A DNA stretch of 54,047 nt, taken from positions 1-54,047 of IMG/VR virus record IMGVR_UViG_3300035698_015422. One strand, given 5' to 3'. Positions within the stretch are counted from its first letter, which is position 1, and each line of letters opens with the position of its first letter. The DNA comes from a virus. Shown piece by piece: positions 32,763-40,904 of this stretch. Made by a program: the position numbers and the translations under genes. The notes under the pieces were generated by a model. That model was not told the DNA's origin. It ran no database searches and saw nothing but the letters and a program-made list of their open reading frames with translations.

Positions 32763-33365
32763 CTAATTAGATACCTTTTTCTTCTTTGTACCCTTTGCAG
32801 CTTTCTTTTTTCTTTTTGACTTAATCTCAGTCGGCTCTCTGTAGTTAAATCCGCCATAAGCAACCACGTATGAATCAATCTCATCATAACAATAGTCTTT
32901 GATTCTACCAGTTCTTTTAAGTGGCCATTCTTTATTCAAAAATGGCTCCCTAGAAGAAATTTGCCTAAATGCTTGCTCTTTATGAGATAGTCCACCAGAC
33001 TTCTTTTTAGAAACAATTTTCAAACCACAAAGACTTCTTGCAGATGTTGGATTTAAATATATTGGATCTAAGCTTAAGTTCTGATGAACAAAATAAGAGC
33101 AAATTCCATTAAATCTAAGCAAAAGACCAATTGTTGATGCGCTTGACTGTCCTCGCGTAAATTTGGACAATGGCTCTTCAATAAAAACTTTTGTAATTTT
33201 TTTATCTTTAAAGCTATCGATGAACTCTTTCATTCGATCGATCTTTGCCCACAGACCATCTTTTATTTTACGTAACTCAATATGGCCTATTTCTATCAAC
33301 TCACCATCTAAATCAAGAATCGTATATCCAGTAATGGAAGTGCTTATGTCTAGTCCTAATATCAT
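32763..33365 (-). CDS. RuvC-like Holliday junction resolvase
   Basis: A 200-residue RNase H-fold nuclease. Asp6 lies in MILGLDISTSITGY, Glu63/Glu64 in KVFIEEPLSKF, and Asp161/Asp164 in CYDEIDSYVVAY; these are the acidic residues expected at a RuvC active site. The C-terminus is very basic (SKRKKKAAKGTKKKKVSN), suited to DNA binding. It would resolve branched DNA before packaging, the role that T4 gives to gp49 of a different fold. It is followed at once by the HExxH gene. The family call is firm; substrate specificity is inferred. Confidence 0.85.
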   Translation of the reverse strand: MILGLDISTSITGYTILDLDGELIEIGHIELRKIKDGLWAKIDRMKEFIDSFKDKKITKVFIEEPLSKFTRGQSSASTIGLLLRFNGICSYFVHQNLSLDPIYLNPTSARSLCGLKIVSKKKSGGLSHKEQAFRQISSREPFLNKEWPLKRTGRIKDYCYDEIDSYVVAYGGFNYREPTEIKSKRKKKAAKGTKKKKVSN

Positions 33366-33403
33366 AAATCATTATATGATTCATTTTAGGAATATAAAGA
33401 AAA

Positions 33404-34198
33404 CTATTCTTCGTCGAAATTTTCGTACCAACCAGGAGAACCATGACCTTCTTTGAAAAAGAAATATCCTGCATCAGCTACATATTCCTTAACTCTTGAC
33501 TGGATATAATCTACTTGACTACGTTTAAAAAAGTTTTTCATCTGCTCTAAAAATAGCTTATGCCTAGATGTAAGGGTTTTAGTTATCCTATTTCTGCCAG
33601 CTTCTACCTCATAAGACTGGTCTGCAATCGTATCTTTATATACGCTACAGTCAGCAGAGGTCTTTTTCCTTAAAGATCTTTCATTATCAAAAGGCTCTTT
33701 CTCTATTCTCATATCCTTATTTAGTTCAGAAAATTCATCATAGGAGTCAATAGATACGCTATCCCTATTCGGCATAATAGGTGATTCATTCTCTAGCAAT
33801 ATTTTGAATAAGATTTTTCCGAAACCTTCTTTTGAAGAAATTCTTCGTATTTCATTTGCTCGATTACAACCGCCTACAAGTCCAAGAACTCGACCATTGT
33901 TCACAGAAGCATATCCAAGAATTCCTTTTGGGTCATTAAATACATCTTGAACGTTTGAAAAGGCATAATAGTCCTTAAACTTATCAAACTTATCAGTTTT
34001 GAACTTAATGCTCTTAAAGTCACTTTGAGCATCAGAGACTTCTTCTTTCATCTTAGAAGCATAGTATCTAGGGTCGTACAAAATGTAGTCACTACTATGA
34101 CGACCTGAGTCTACAAACAATGCAAGCCCGTCAATAGAGTCAACATCCTTAGATTCAGACTCTATCATTAATGATTCTTTTAGGCTAAATGTTTCCAT
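33404..34198 (-). CDS. GNAT-acetyltransferase-like protein
   Basis: A 264-residue protein. A stretch GRVLGLVGGCNR ... EGFGKILFKILLENESPIMPNRDSVS at about residues 102-148 resembles the beta4-alpha3 region and motif A of a GNAT-like fold found in phage virion proteins, in which MxxRxSVS follows the helix. The canonical acetyl-CoA binding loop (RGxGxG) is not evident, so enzymatic activity is uncertain. The C-terminus has Phe-rich segments (YFFFKEGHGSPGWYENF). Weak GGAA precedes the ATG. It belongs to a cluster of small proteins before the replication genes. Confidence 0.55.
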   Translation of the reverse strand: METFSLKESLMIESESKDVDSIDGLALFVDSGRHSSDYILYDPRYYASKMKEEVSDAQSDFKSIKFKTDKFDKFKDYYAFSNVQDVFNDPKGILGYASVNNGRVLGLVGGCNRANEIRRISSKEGFGKILFKILLENESPIMPNRDSVSIDSYDEFSELNKDMRIEKEPFDNERSLRKKTSADCSVYKDTIADQSYEVEAGRNRITKTLTSRHKLFLEQMKNFFKRSQVDYIQSRVKEYVADAGYFFFKEGHGSPGWYENFDEE

Positions 34199-34201
34199 AT
34201 T

Positions 34202-34618
34202 TTATTCCAGAATCTCTATTCCATAACTTTCTTTAAGGAAGTCTATCGCATCTTCATCTTCTATGATCAACCTGATATCTGGAGTTGTCTTTTTTATATA
34301 TAGAAATTCTTCTATGCAATCTTGTACTAATTCTTCAAAAATAAAGTCTGGAGCGTTTTCTGTTGTTGCTATGGCGAAATTGAAGTTTTTATCACTTCTC
34401 TTTGTCCAAGCTCCACCATTTACTTTTCCAACACTAGAGACGCCGAAGTAAGAAAGTTCCATAGACTCAAATACGTTTCCACTACTTTTTCTTATCTCTT
34501 CACACTCTGTCTCAATCTGTTGTGGGTTGTGGGTCAATAGGCCGTGAGAATACAGGGGGTGTGTCCTGTTGAAGTCTTCGCTCAAAAAGCACTTTATGTA
34601 TTCTCTAATATTTGACAT
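34202..34618 (-). CDS. Hypothetical protein with LRE-type N-terminal peptide
   Basis: A 138-residue protein. It starts MSNIREYIKCFLSEDF, matching the leader pattern seen on other unrelated genes here. The body includes ELSYFGVSSVGKVNGGAWT and NFNFAIATTENAPDFIFEEL, a small alpha/beta domain with an acidic end (IIEDEDAIDFLKESYGIEIL). No family is recognised. It is 3 bases from the GNAT-like gene. If the leader is a capsid-targeting peptide, this would be an internal head protein delivered with the genome. Confidence 0.6.
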   Translation of the reverse strand: MSNIREYIKCFLSEDFNRTHPLYSHGLLTHNPQQIETECEEIRKSSGNVFESMELSYFGVSSVGKVNGGAWTKRSDKNFNFAIATTENAPDFIFEELVQDCIEEFLYIKKTTPDIRLIIEDEDAIDFLKESYGIEILE

Positions 34619-34628
34619 CTTGATTATA

Positions 34629-34637
34629 ATAAATATC
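34629..34637 (-). promoter_or_regulatory. Candidate late-promoter-like motif GATATTTAT
   Basis: Minus-strand GATATTTAT, 11 bases before the start of the small LRE-leader gene, in the gap after the structural block. It is closer to its start codon than the other copies of this motif, so it is the least secure. Confidence 0.2.
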
Positions 34638-34648
34638 TTACAATATCA

Positions 34649-37015
34649 TCAAAAATCCATCTTTACCCTAAAAAGAATCTTGTCTCCAGATCTCTTTTTG
34701 ATGGGTTGGCCCAAATTAGTCTTCATAACAACATTTAGGTTTTCATCTAAAAAGTCGATATTTGTAATGTAGACAAAATTTGGATCAGTTTCATTTGCGT
34801 CAAATGATGATGATAACTTAAGAAAGTTTGGGTGACTTGAAGAGTTTACTAGAGACGAGGCAGCTTCTGCACTTACTTTCAAAACATGAATTGTGTTTTC
34901 TCCCTGGAAGCTCATCTCGTACTGCTCTTTACCAAAGAATGGTATGTTTGGGGTCTTTATAACAACAACTCCTTCATTATAAAAAATATTTCCAACGCTA
35001 TTCCATTCTGCGTGTGGTGTTAGCGAATCTGCTCGATAGATGTTTCCATATCCATTATCCCTCAATGTAATACTAACCTTTCCACCTGAGCCTGTTATCG
35101 AAGAATCTGTTACCTTAAAGCTTTTTGGATTAATCCGATTTCCATAATAAATGTCGCTAATGTCAAAAAACACCACCTCATTCGAAGAATTGTCTTTTGT
35201 TCGCTGAAATATCGTCAATACTTCACCAGGATCAACACCTGGGTTTTCTGGTGTAGCTCCGACAATAGTGTCAAAGATAGATCCAGACTGAAATATCAAA
35301 CCAGGCCTTAAACTAGATGTTGGAATTAGATTACTTAAATTGATGTGAGAAAGATCTAGGCTTCCTAAATCATTTACAAATTTTCCTAAAGCACTATCTG
35401 TACTTGGCTTTAGTTGATAACCACCAGAAACTAGCAAGTCAAAATTCGGAACAAATAGACCATTATCACAGGGCAATATCGAAATATTCCTCTTTTGAAT
35501 ACTTCCAGTATTGTACATGAATTCATTTGCACTACGCGGATTAACTGTCTCAATTATCTGAGTGCCTGTCAACTGCATCTGTCTTGGGTAGCTGCCTTGT
35601 GAAAAGTCCCTTAAAAAGTTTTCAAGGTTCATATAGTGTCCACCAACACCAAATGACATAGCAACATTAAAGGGATCATCCGTTGTTGAGTCTATTCCAA
35701 AAAATGGTGTTTGAAGAACACCTCCTTGATTATTGTAGACTCTTCTGAAAGGACTTTCTTTTGTGAAAAATGGTGGAAGATAAAATACTAAATTCTCTAA
35801 AGTGTCAGGTCCAGATGAAGCATCTTTCAATATGTTATCATCTAATCTAAATCTATTATAGATTCTGATGTCATGAACTTCTGCGTTTAGTGGATGATTG
35901 AATGAAAATTCGTCTGGTCCATGTTGGTCAAAGCTTGGTGCAAGATTCGCTAGACCATCTCTTGTGGCAGGCTCTGTATTGAAAAACAAGGATTGAGCTG
36001 ATGATCCCGTATTGAATCCTTCGTAAAAATTTCCGATACAAAGAACATCTGGCTCGGCTTGAGGTAGCCCATAAGGAGCAGGAGAGATGGATGATGACGG
36101 AACAACAAACCCAGCTGACTCAAATGAATCAATGATAAATGACCCACTACCCTGATTTATTTCACTTGTTCCCCAACGAATAGCTACATGATGCCAGTGA
36201 TTTCTTTTTAGAGAGTTATCTTGAGATAAGAAAATTAGATCATTAGGGTATGCTCCAGCTAAAGCCTCAGATGGTGGAATATCTGCACTATGGCTTAGCT
36301 GCAACATTATCCTATAAGCATCCGCTTGACCTTTTGAATCTTTAGACGAACCTGTAACTAGTGATACTGCATAGCTAGAAGATAAGTGAATTAAGGTTCC
36401 AGCCTTAAAATCTAATCCTGGGCTATCTGTTGTATATCTTGGATTTATGTAAAATTCAATAGTAAATGCCCCATCTAATGTATAGGGTCTAGAGTCATTA
36501 GATGAAGAATTCGGGTAAAGAATTGCGGAATCAGACGGCAAACCTGATGACGTTAAAAAATTTAAGGTATGATAATTTGTATACCCCCAATGAGCATCAG
36601 GATAAAATGGTCTATAGTACGAAAAAAGAGTGTCTCGAACTAGGTTTTTTTGCAAAGATTTTTTAGAAAAATCTATAGATGGCTCCGTTCTATAGATTTT
36701 TAATTCTTTATTTTTTCTTGCAGATACTGACTGACTATTTACAGATTCCAAATAAGACTCCAGCGAAGGTCTTATCTCAGTACCTTGTGATGAAGCAAAC
36801 TTAATCTGAGTTAATAGTGAGTCAATATTTTTGTCATCGAATGTTGGGCTTTCGGAATTCCCAAGAGAATACAATTCTTTTTCTATATCGGATCTTCTTG
36901 CATACAATTTAATTGCACCTGTAACACCAGAAGAGCTTGATGAAAAGCTCTTAGATGGATTCGTTACAATTGAAAACGATTCTAGATCGTCTGGTGTAAT
37001 CCGATATAAAGTCAT
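34649..37015 (-). CDS. Large tail/baseplate protein with LamG-like domain
   Basis: A 788-residue structural protein. A concanavalin/LamG-like beta sandwich is suggested at about residues 178-385: DGAFTIEFYINPRY, RNHWHHVAIRWG, ARDGLANL and AEVHDIRIYNRFRLDDNIL are typical strand landmarks of that fold. The last 40 residues (FVYITNIDFLDENLNVVM ... ILFRVKMDF) match the C-terminus of the next gene, and the N-terminus MTLYRITPDDL resembles that neighbour's MAVYKELTPNDI. It may sit on the baseplate exterior and bind a surface polysaccharide, an inference from the lectin-like fold. Confidence 0.65.
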   Translation of the reverse strand: MTLYRITPDDLESFSIVTNPSKSFSSSSSGVTGAIKLYARRSDIEKELYSLGNSESPTFDDKNIDSLLTQIKFASSQGTEIRPSLESYLESVNSQSVSARKNKELKIYRTEPSIDFSKKSLQKNLVRDTLFSYYRPFYPDAHWGYTNYHTLNFLTSSGLPSDSAILYPNSSSNDSRPYTLDGAFTIEFYINPRYTTDSPGLDFKAGTLIHLSSSYAVSLVTGSSKDSKGQADAYRIMLQLSHSADIPPSEALAGAYPNDLIFLSQDNSLKRNHWHHVAIRWGTSEINQGSGSFIIDSFESAGFVVPSSSISPAPYGLPQAEPDVLCIGNFYEGFNTGSSAQSLFFNTEPATRDGLANLAPSFDQHGPDEFSFNHPLNAEVHDIRIYNRFRLDDNILKDASSGPDTLENLVFYLPPFFTKESPFRRVYNNQGGVLQTPFFGIDSTTDDPFNVAMSFGVGGHYMNLENFLRDFSQGSYPRQMQLTGTQIIETVNPRSANEFMYNTGSIQKRNISILPCDNGLFVPNFDLLVSGGYQLKPSTDSALGKFVNDLGSLDLSHINLSNLIPTSSLRPGLIFQSGSIFDTIVGATPENPGVDPGEVLTIFQRTKDNSSNEVVFFDISDIYYGNRINPKSFKVTDSSITGSGGKVSITLRDNGYGNIYRADSLTPHAEWNSVGNIFYNEGVVVIKTPNIPFFGKEQYEMSFQGENTIHVLKVSAEAASSLVNSSSHPNFLKLSSSFDANETDPNFVYITNIDFLDENLNVVMKTNLGQPIKKRSGDKILFRVKMDF

Positions 37016-37020
37016 ACTTT

Positions 37021-38262
37021 TTAGTAGTCAAGTCGAATTCTGAATACAACATCCTTTTCGGGGTTCTTCTCTACTGGTCTTGACAACTTTGCTACGGCCA
37101 ACAAGTTATTGCTTGCATCATACAGTCCTACAGATGTTACAAATGTAAATGTCTGTTGAACATCCTCTAATCCTTCGTCGATTACAACTATTCTAGTATC
37201 TGAGTCTATAAAGGTTGTGTTTGACGAATAATTGAATTCATCAGCAGTAGCTCTACAAAATACTAGACTACTATTTATTACTGTCTGATTCTGAAATACG
37301 ATACTTGATAGAGTACCTGAACTGAATCGTGCTCCAGCTAGATGATCAACAATATTGTCAATAGACGCACTTGTCAAGAAGTCTGGGATAAACTTGGCAT
37401 TTGGGTTTCCTCCTGCGACCTGATCCCCAATCAATGTTTGTCCTGCAACTACATTGTTTTGATTTGCAAGAGGAGCAGGAGACATTGCGTCGATTACTCC
37501 ACTTACAAATTCTGATCCAGAAATTATCTTAGCCATATCTAAGACAACGATTCCCTGATCATTAAATAATAGTCCAACCGTCCTATCTGTATTGGACGAA
37601 TCTACGATGTTCGAGACCTTTCCGCCAAATGAGACCTCTTGGTTTGAAGCCGCTCCTGCATCTGTGTAGACAGCACTTCCATAATTACTTGTCTTGTCCA
37701 GATTTCCAGTAACAAAGCTTGACGGACCCACTCCATTATTCGAAGATGTTTGATAAAACTTCATTGCAAAAGTTTCTCTCTTAATTCCGTCTCTTGCAAA
37801 AAGTCTCTTGAAATCAATGAAAAAAGCTTCATTAATTAAGTCGCCCGTTGTTTCCGAACCAAAAGGTGCTGAAAATTGAGAAGTAACACCTCCTAATAGC
37901 AGAAGAGAATGTTGACGATATATGTCAATCTTCTCTCTCATCATTAAGGACGTTGATGGAAACAGTAGCTTTCCAGCTGAATCTTCTCCAGTCTTAATGT
38001 CTTGAACTGTCGAACCACTAAAGTATAACCCTACGGTTAAGTCCATAACAGCATTTGCTGATGCTAAAGTGTGATCTTGATCATAAACTGTTTGAAAGAG
38101 TGATGATGTAACACCTGGACCTACTCCTCCTGTCACAAAGGGCTGATAAGTCTTTCTTGTAGTGGTTCCACTGATATCTTGCTGTACGATATCAATAAGT
38201 TGATTCAAAAAAGATCTTGCTGTTGTGATATCGTTTGGGGTTAATTCTTTATATACGGCCAT
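37021..38262 (-). CDS. Probable tail/baseplate structural protein
   Basis: A 413-residue beta-rich protein opening MAVYKELTPNDITTARSFLN and ending VGLYDASNNLLAVAKLSRP ... VVFRIRLDY. The terminal module is shared with the LamG-like protein downstream, suggesting both plug into the same kind of site. The middle (about 60-360) is Ser/Gly/Asn-rich with short strands. No enzymatic motif. Lying inside a run of giant structural genes, a baseplate or fibre-adaptor function is inferred. It ends 5 bases before the next gene. Confidence 0.65.
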   Translation of the reverse strand: MAVYKELTPNDITTARSFLNQLIDIVQQDISGTTTRKTYQPFVTGGVGPGVTSSLFQTVYDQDHTLASANAVMDLTVGLYFSGSTVQDIKTGEDSAGKLLFPSTSLMMREKIDIYRQHSLLLLGGVTSQFSAPFGSETTGDLINEAFFIDFKRLFARDGIKRETFAMKFYQTSSNNGVGPSSFVTGNLDKTSNYGSAVYTDAGAASNQEVSFGGKVSNIVDSSNTDRTVGLLFNDQGIVVLDMAKIISGSEFVSGVIDAMSPAPLANQNNVVAGQTLIGDQVAGGNPNAKFIPDFLTSASIDNIVDHLAGARFSSGTLSSIVFQNQTVINSSLVFCRATADEFNYSSNTTFIDSDTRIVVIDEGLEDVQQTFTFVTSVGLYDASNNLLAVAKLSRPVEKNPEKDVVFRIRLDY

Positions 38263-38274
38263 TATAGTCCTTTA

Positions 38275-38982
38275 TTAATTGTTCTTGTTAATTTGAACCT
38301 CAAACTCTTTCACAGCCCCTGACTGGACCCCTCTTACCTTAATGAAAGTTCTAATTAAATTTTTGTTACTTGAAGTTCCAAACACAGTAAATTGAGAACT
38401 ACTAATCGATCTAACTTCAAGAGTAAATGTTACACGAGATCCCCCAACAGATGTTTCAATAGAGTCTCTTCGAACCAAATATGTTGCTACCTTGGTTCCA
38501 TCGATAAGGTCAGGAACCTGTCCCTGGAGTTGTAAGAAGTCATTATTTAGGGATATTTCAAACCCCTGGTCTCTTAGCTCTACATCAACACTATCTTCGT
38601 CCTGAATAGTCTGTGTCGTTGTCAGGGTAGCTGTTTTTGTTGTAGTTGCACCTAAAGAGACAATGTTGTCAGTCAATCCCTCACCAGTCAAACTTAGAAT
38701 TGGCAACCTTACAAGATTCGGATTTGACACACTTATATTTCGAAATTTCTGTCCAAAGTTTTGATTTGTAAGAGCCTCAAATACTGGAGTATTCTTTTCA
38801 ATCTTCTCTTTTCCAACAACTCTTCCGAATTTCTGAATTGTTGTATAGTCTACCTCATCATCTCCCAGAGCGAATTTTACGAACGAAAATGATCCGTCAT
38901 TGCGAGATAAGGCTCTACGGCCACCGTCAGTCAAAACTGCGTCTAAAATAATGTTGTTTGTTGTATGATCTAAGAATCCCAT
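38275..38982 (-). CDS. Probable baseplate/tail adaptor protein
   Basis: A 235-residue protein whose N-terminus, NNIILDAVLTDGGRRALSRN followed by a strand FVKFALGDDEVDY, resembles the N-terminus of another protein in this cluster (the 309-residue one). The remainder is beta-rich (RVTFTLEVRSISSSQFTVFG). This N-terminal module recurs in contractile phage structural proteins I recognise only by pattern. It is likely an attachment module for a baseplate or neck component. The exact role is unknown. Confidence 0.65.
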   Translation of the reverse strand: MGFLDHTTNNIILDAVLTDGGRRALSRNDGSFSFVKFALGDDEVDYTTIQKFGRVVGKEKIEKNTPVFEALTNQNFGQKFRNISVSNPNLVRLPILSLTGEGLTDNIVSLGATTTKTATLTTTQTIQDEDSVDVELRDQGFEISLNNDFLQLQGQVPDLIDGTKVATYLVRRDSIETSVGGSRVTFTLEVRSISSSQFTVFGTSSNKNLIRTFIKVRGVQSGAVKEFEVQINKNN

Positions 38983-38990
38983 AATGTTAC

Positions 38991-40904
38991 CTATTTTTTA
39001 ATGTATGCTTTAAAGTTTGAAATTTTATCTAAGCTTGACTTGAAAAGACTCTTTGTCTTAGTTGTTCTAAGATCATTGATGATTATATCAAGCACTTCGC
39101 TTTGCTGAAAGTCCACATTTATAAATTGCATCTTATATACTGTGTTTTTTTGCTTTGTACCAATAAATGGCTCTTCTTTAGAGCCTTCTCTTATTACTGA
39201 TAAATACTCAGGATCAAAATAAATTTTCATCCTTGTGTGATTACTGTCCTTTATCGTATCAACAAATGCATCTGCATTTAAATACATGTTAGGATATGGT
39301 TTTGGAGCACCAGAATTAGAGATTAGCTTTTTTACAATGTTATTTTTAAATCTATCAAATTTGACTTCAAACTGAATTCCGTAGTTTGAGGTCAAACCAT
39401 GAGCATCTACGCTACATACCGTATAGATATAAGAGCTATCTTTTTTGAAACTTTTATCAATCCAAAAGTTTTGAGGACTCTTCAATCTTGTAGTAAGGTT
39501 TATATTTACTCTCTCTAGGCTATCTGTTGGCTCAACAGAGTCATCAAAGTCGAATTCTCTATGCAAGAAGAATGGCTCATTTATATTTGATCGCCTAAAT
39601 ACTTGGAACTTTTTTATGTCTCTTTGTCGATTTACTGGGAAGTTCCACATCACTACAGGAGCCTTTTCTATTGAATCCCATATTATATCCACATCCTGTG
39701 GTGGCGGGGGCGGAACCGTCTCTACACATTCAGCCACTAATCTTGGACTTGCAGCTGAAGATACCATAATTGCAGATACCACCATATCTTCAGAATCATC
39801 TGAAAATGTTTGAAACTCTAACAAATATATTGCTCGAATTTGATAAACGTAAACAGAACCATAAGCAATTTTTATGTCAAATGCTGATGTTGTGTTACTG
39901 TTCTCTATAAATATAGGAGATTTTTTTATAAGAGTTCCGTTTTCAGCTCTCTCAAATTTGTCTATTATGTATCCAATATGTTTTCTTGTTGGTAAAAACG
40001 ATGTGTCTTTTGGTGAAGTTCTCTGATATACGGGGTCTACAACAATATCAAATTCCGACTCCTGTATACTTTCAGGTTTAGACCTGGATATTTCCTCACC
40101 TTGAATTTCTGATGCTTTTACTAATAATGGACCAATCTCATCTGAAAATATACCTAAAGGATCTGTTGCAGAAGTAGTCAAGGAAGTATTTAGGATTTTA
40201 TTATTTATCCTAATTCTTGTCTTTACTCTCTTAAGCTTTTCAAACGTACTATCAATCCTTTCCTTGATCTGATCATTGTCATAAAACTTCGCACCTGACA
40301 AGCCTAGATCTGTTAAGGAGTCAATAATCGCTTGGTTCGGAAGATCCTCTGAAGAGATTTCTCCTGCCAAGTATTTTGCCGCATCCAATAAAGATACCTT
40401 GTTTGTATCTATACTATCTGCAAGAAATTCTAGCTGATCATTTATTGCTCTTGCCGTTTGAATATTTTTTGAATTAAGTCTCTTTGCTAAAGACCCTGAT
40501 GCAAGAAGGTACATTTTCCCATCTAGACCTGTATCTTGAAACTCCATCCCAGTAAATCCAGAATTTGAAAACTCTTCTTCTCTATATATTTTATTTTGAT
40601 TAACTCTTATAAATTCATTTCTTGAAGATAGATTTGCTGAAAATTCAGTTCCAATACTGAAGTCACCAGCCAAAGAGACTTGCGTCCAAGACATCTTTAC
40701 GTATCTTGCGATATCGTTATTCTTGTCAAGAAATCCAGCGTCAAAATTTAGGGAGCCTTTCTTTAATATGTCAGGCGCCACCGAACCCTCTTCATTGACT
40801 CTCTCATCAGGCGTAAAGAACTTGTATACGAATTCAAAGTTAAAATTTCTAACTTCTGGGGTGTCTACTGCTACAACTGGCCTGGATGGGTATGATACCG
40901 TCAT
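38991..40904 (-). CDS. Large structural protein with fibronectin-III-like domains
   Basis: A 637-residue protein. A Pro-rich hinge (ETVPPPPPQDVDIIWDSIEK) near residue 396 leads into FN3-like strands: APVVMWNFPVNRQRDIKKFQ, FQVFRRSN and SSYIYTVCSVDAHGLTSNYG, typical of the tryptophan and tyrosine corner of FN3. The N-terminal half is mixed with helices (KERIDSTFEKLKRVKTRIRI). Start and the previous gene's stop overlap as TAATG, so it is made together with the 1309-residue protein. Baseplate or tail wedge role inferred from context. Confidence 0.65.
   Translation of the reverse strand: MTVSYPSRPVVAVDTPEVRNFNFEFVYKFFTPDERVNEEGSVAPDILKKGSLNFDAGFLDKNNDIARYVKMSWTQVSLAGDFSIGTEFSANLSSRNEFIRVNQNKIYREEEFSNSGFTGMEFQDTGLDGKMYLLASGSLAKRLNSKNIQTARAINDQLEFLADSIDTNKVSLLDAAKYLAGEISSEDLPNQAIIDSLTDLGLSGAKFYDNDQIKERIDSTFEKLKRVKTRIRINNKILNTSLTTSATDPLGIFSDEIGPLLVKASEIQGEEISRSKPESIQESEFDIVVDPVYQRTSPKDTSFLPTRKHIGYIIDKFERAENGTLIKKSPIFIENSNTTSAFDIKIAYGSVYVYQIRAIYLLEFQTFSDDSEDMVVSAIMVSSAASPRLVAECVETVPPPPPQDVDIIWDSIEKAPVVMWNFPVNRQRDIKKFQVFRRSNINEPFFLHREFDFDDSVEPTDSLERVNINLTTRLKSPQNFWIDKSFKKDSSYIYTVCSVDAHGLTSNYGIQFEVKFDRFKNNIVKKLISNSGAPKPYPNMYLNADAFVDTIKDSNHTRMKIYFDPEYLSVIREGSKEEPFIGTKQKNTVYKMQFINVDFQQSEVLDIIINDLRTTKTKSLFKSSLDKISNFKAYIKK

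Noticed and set aside
32759-32887. Longer N-terminus for the HExxH protein
   Set aside because: It would run deep into the resolvase gene in another frame, with a very basic, unlikely leader. The ATG 4 bases after the resolvase stop is more natural.
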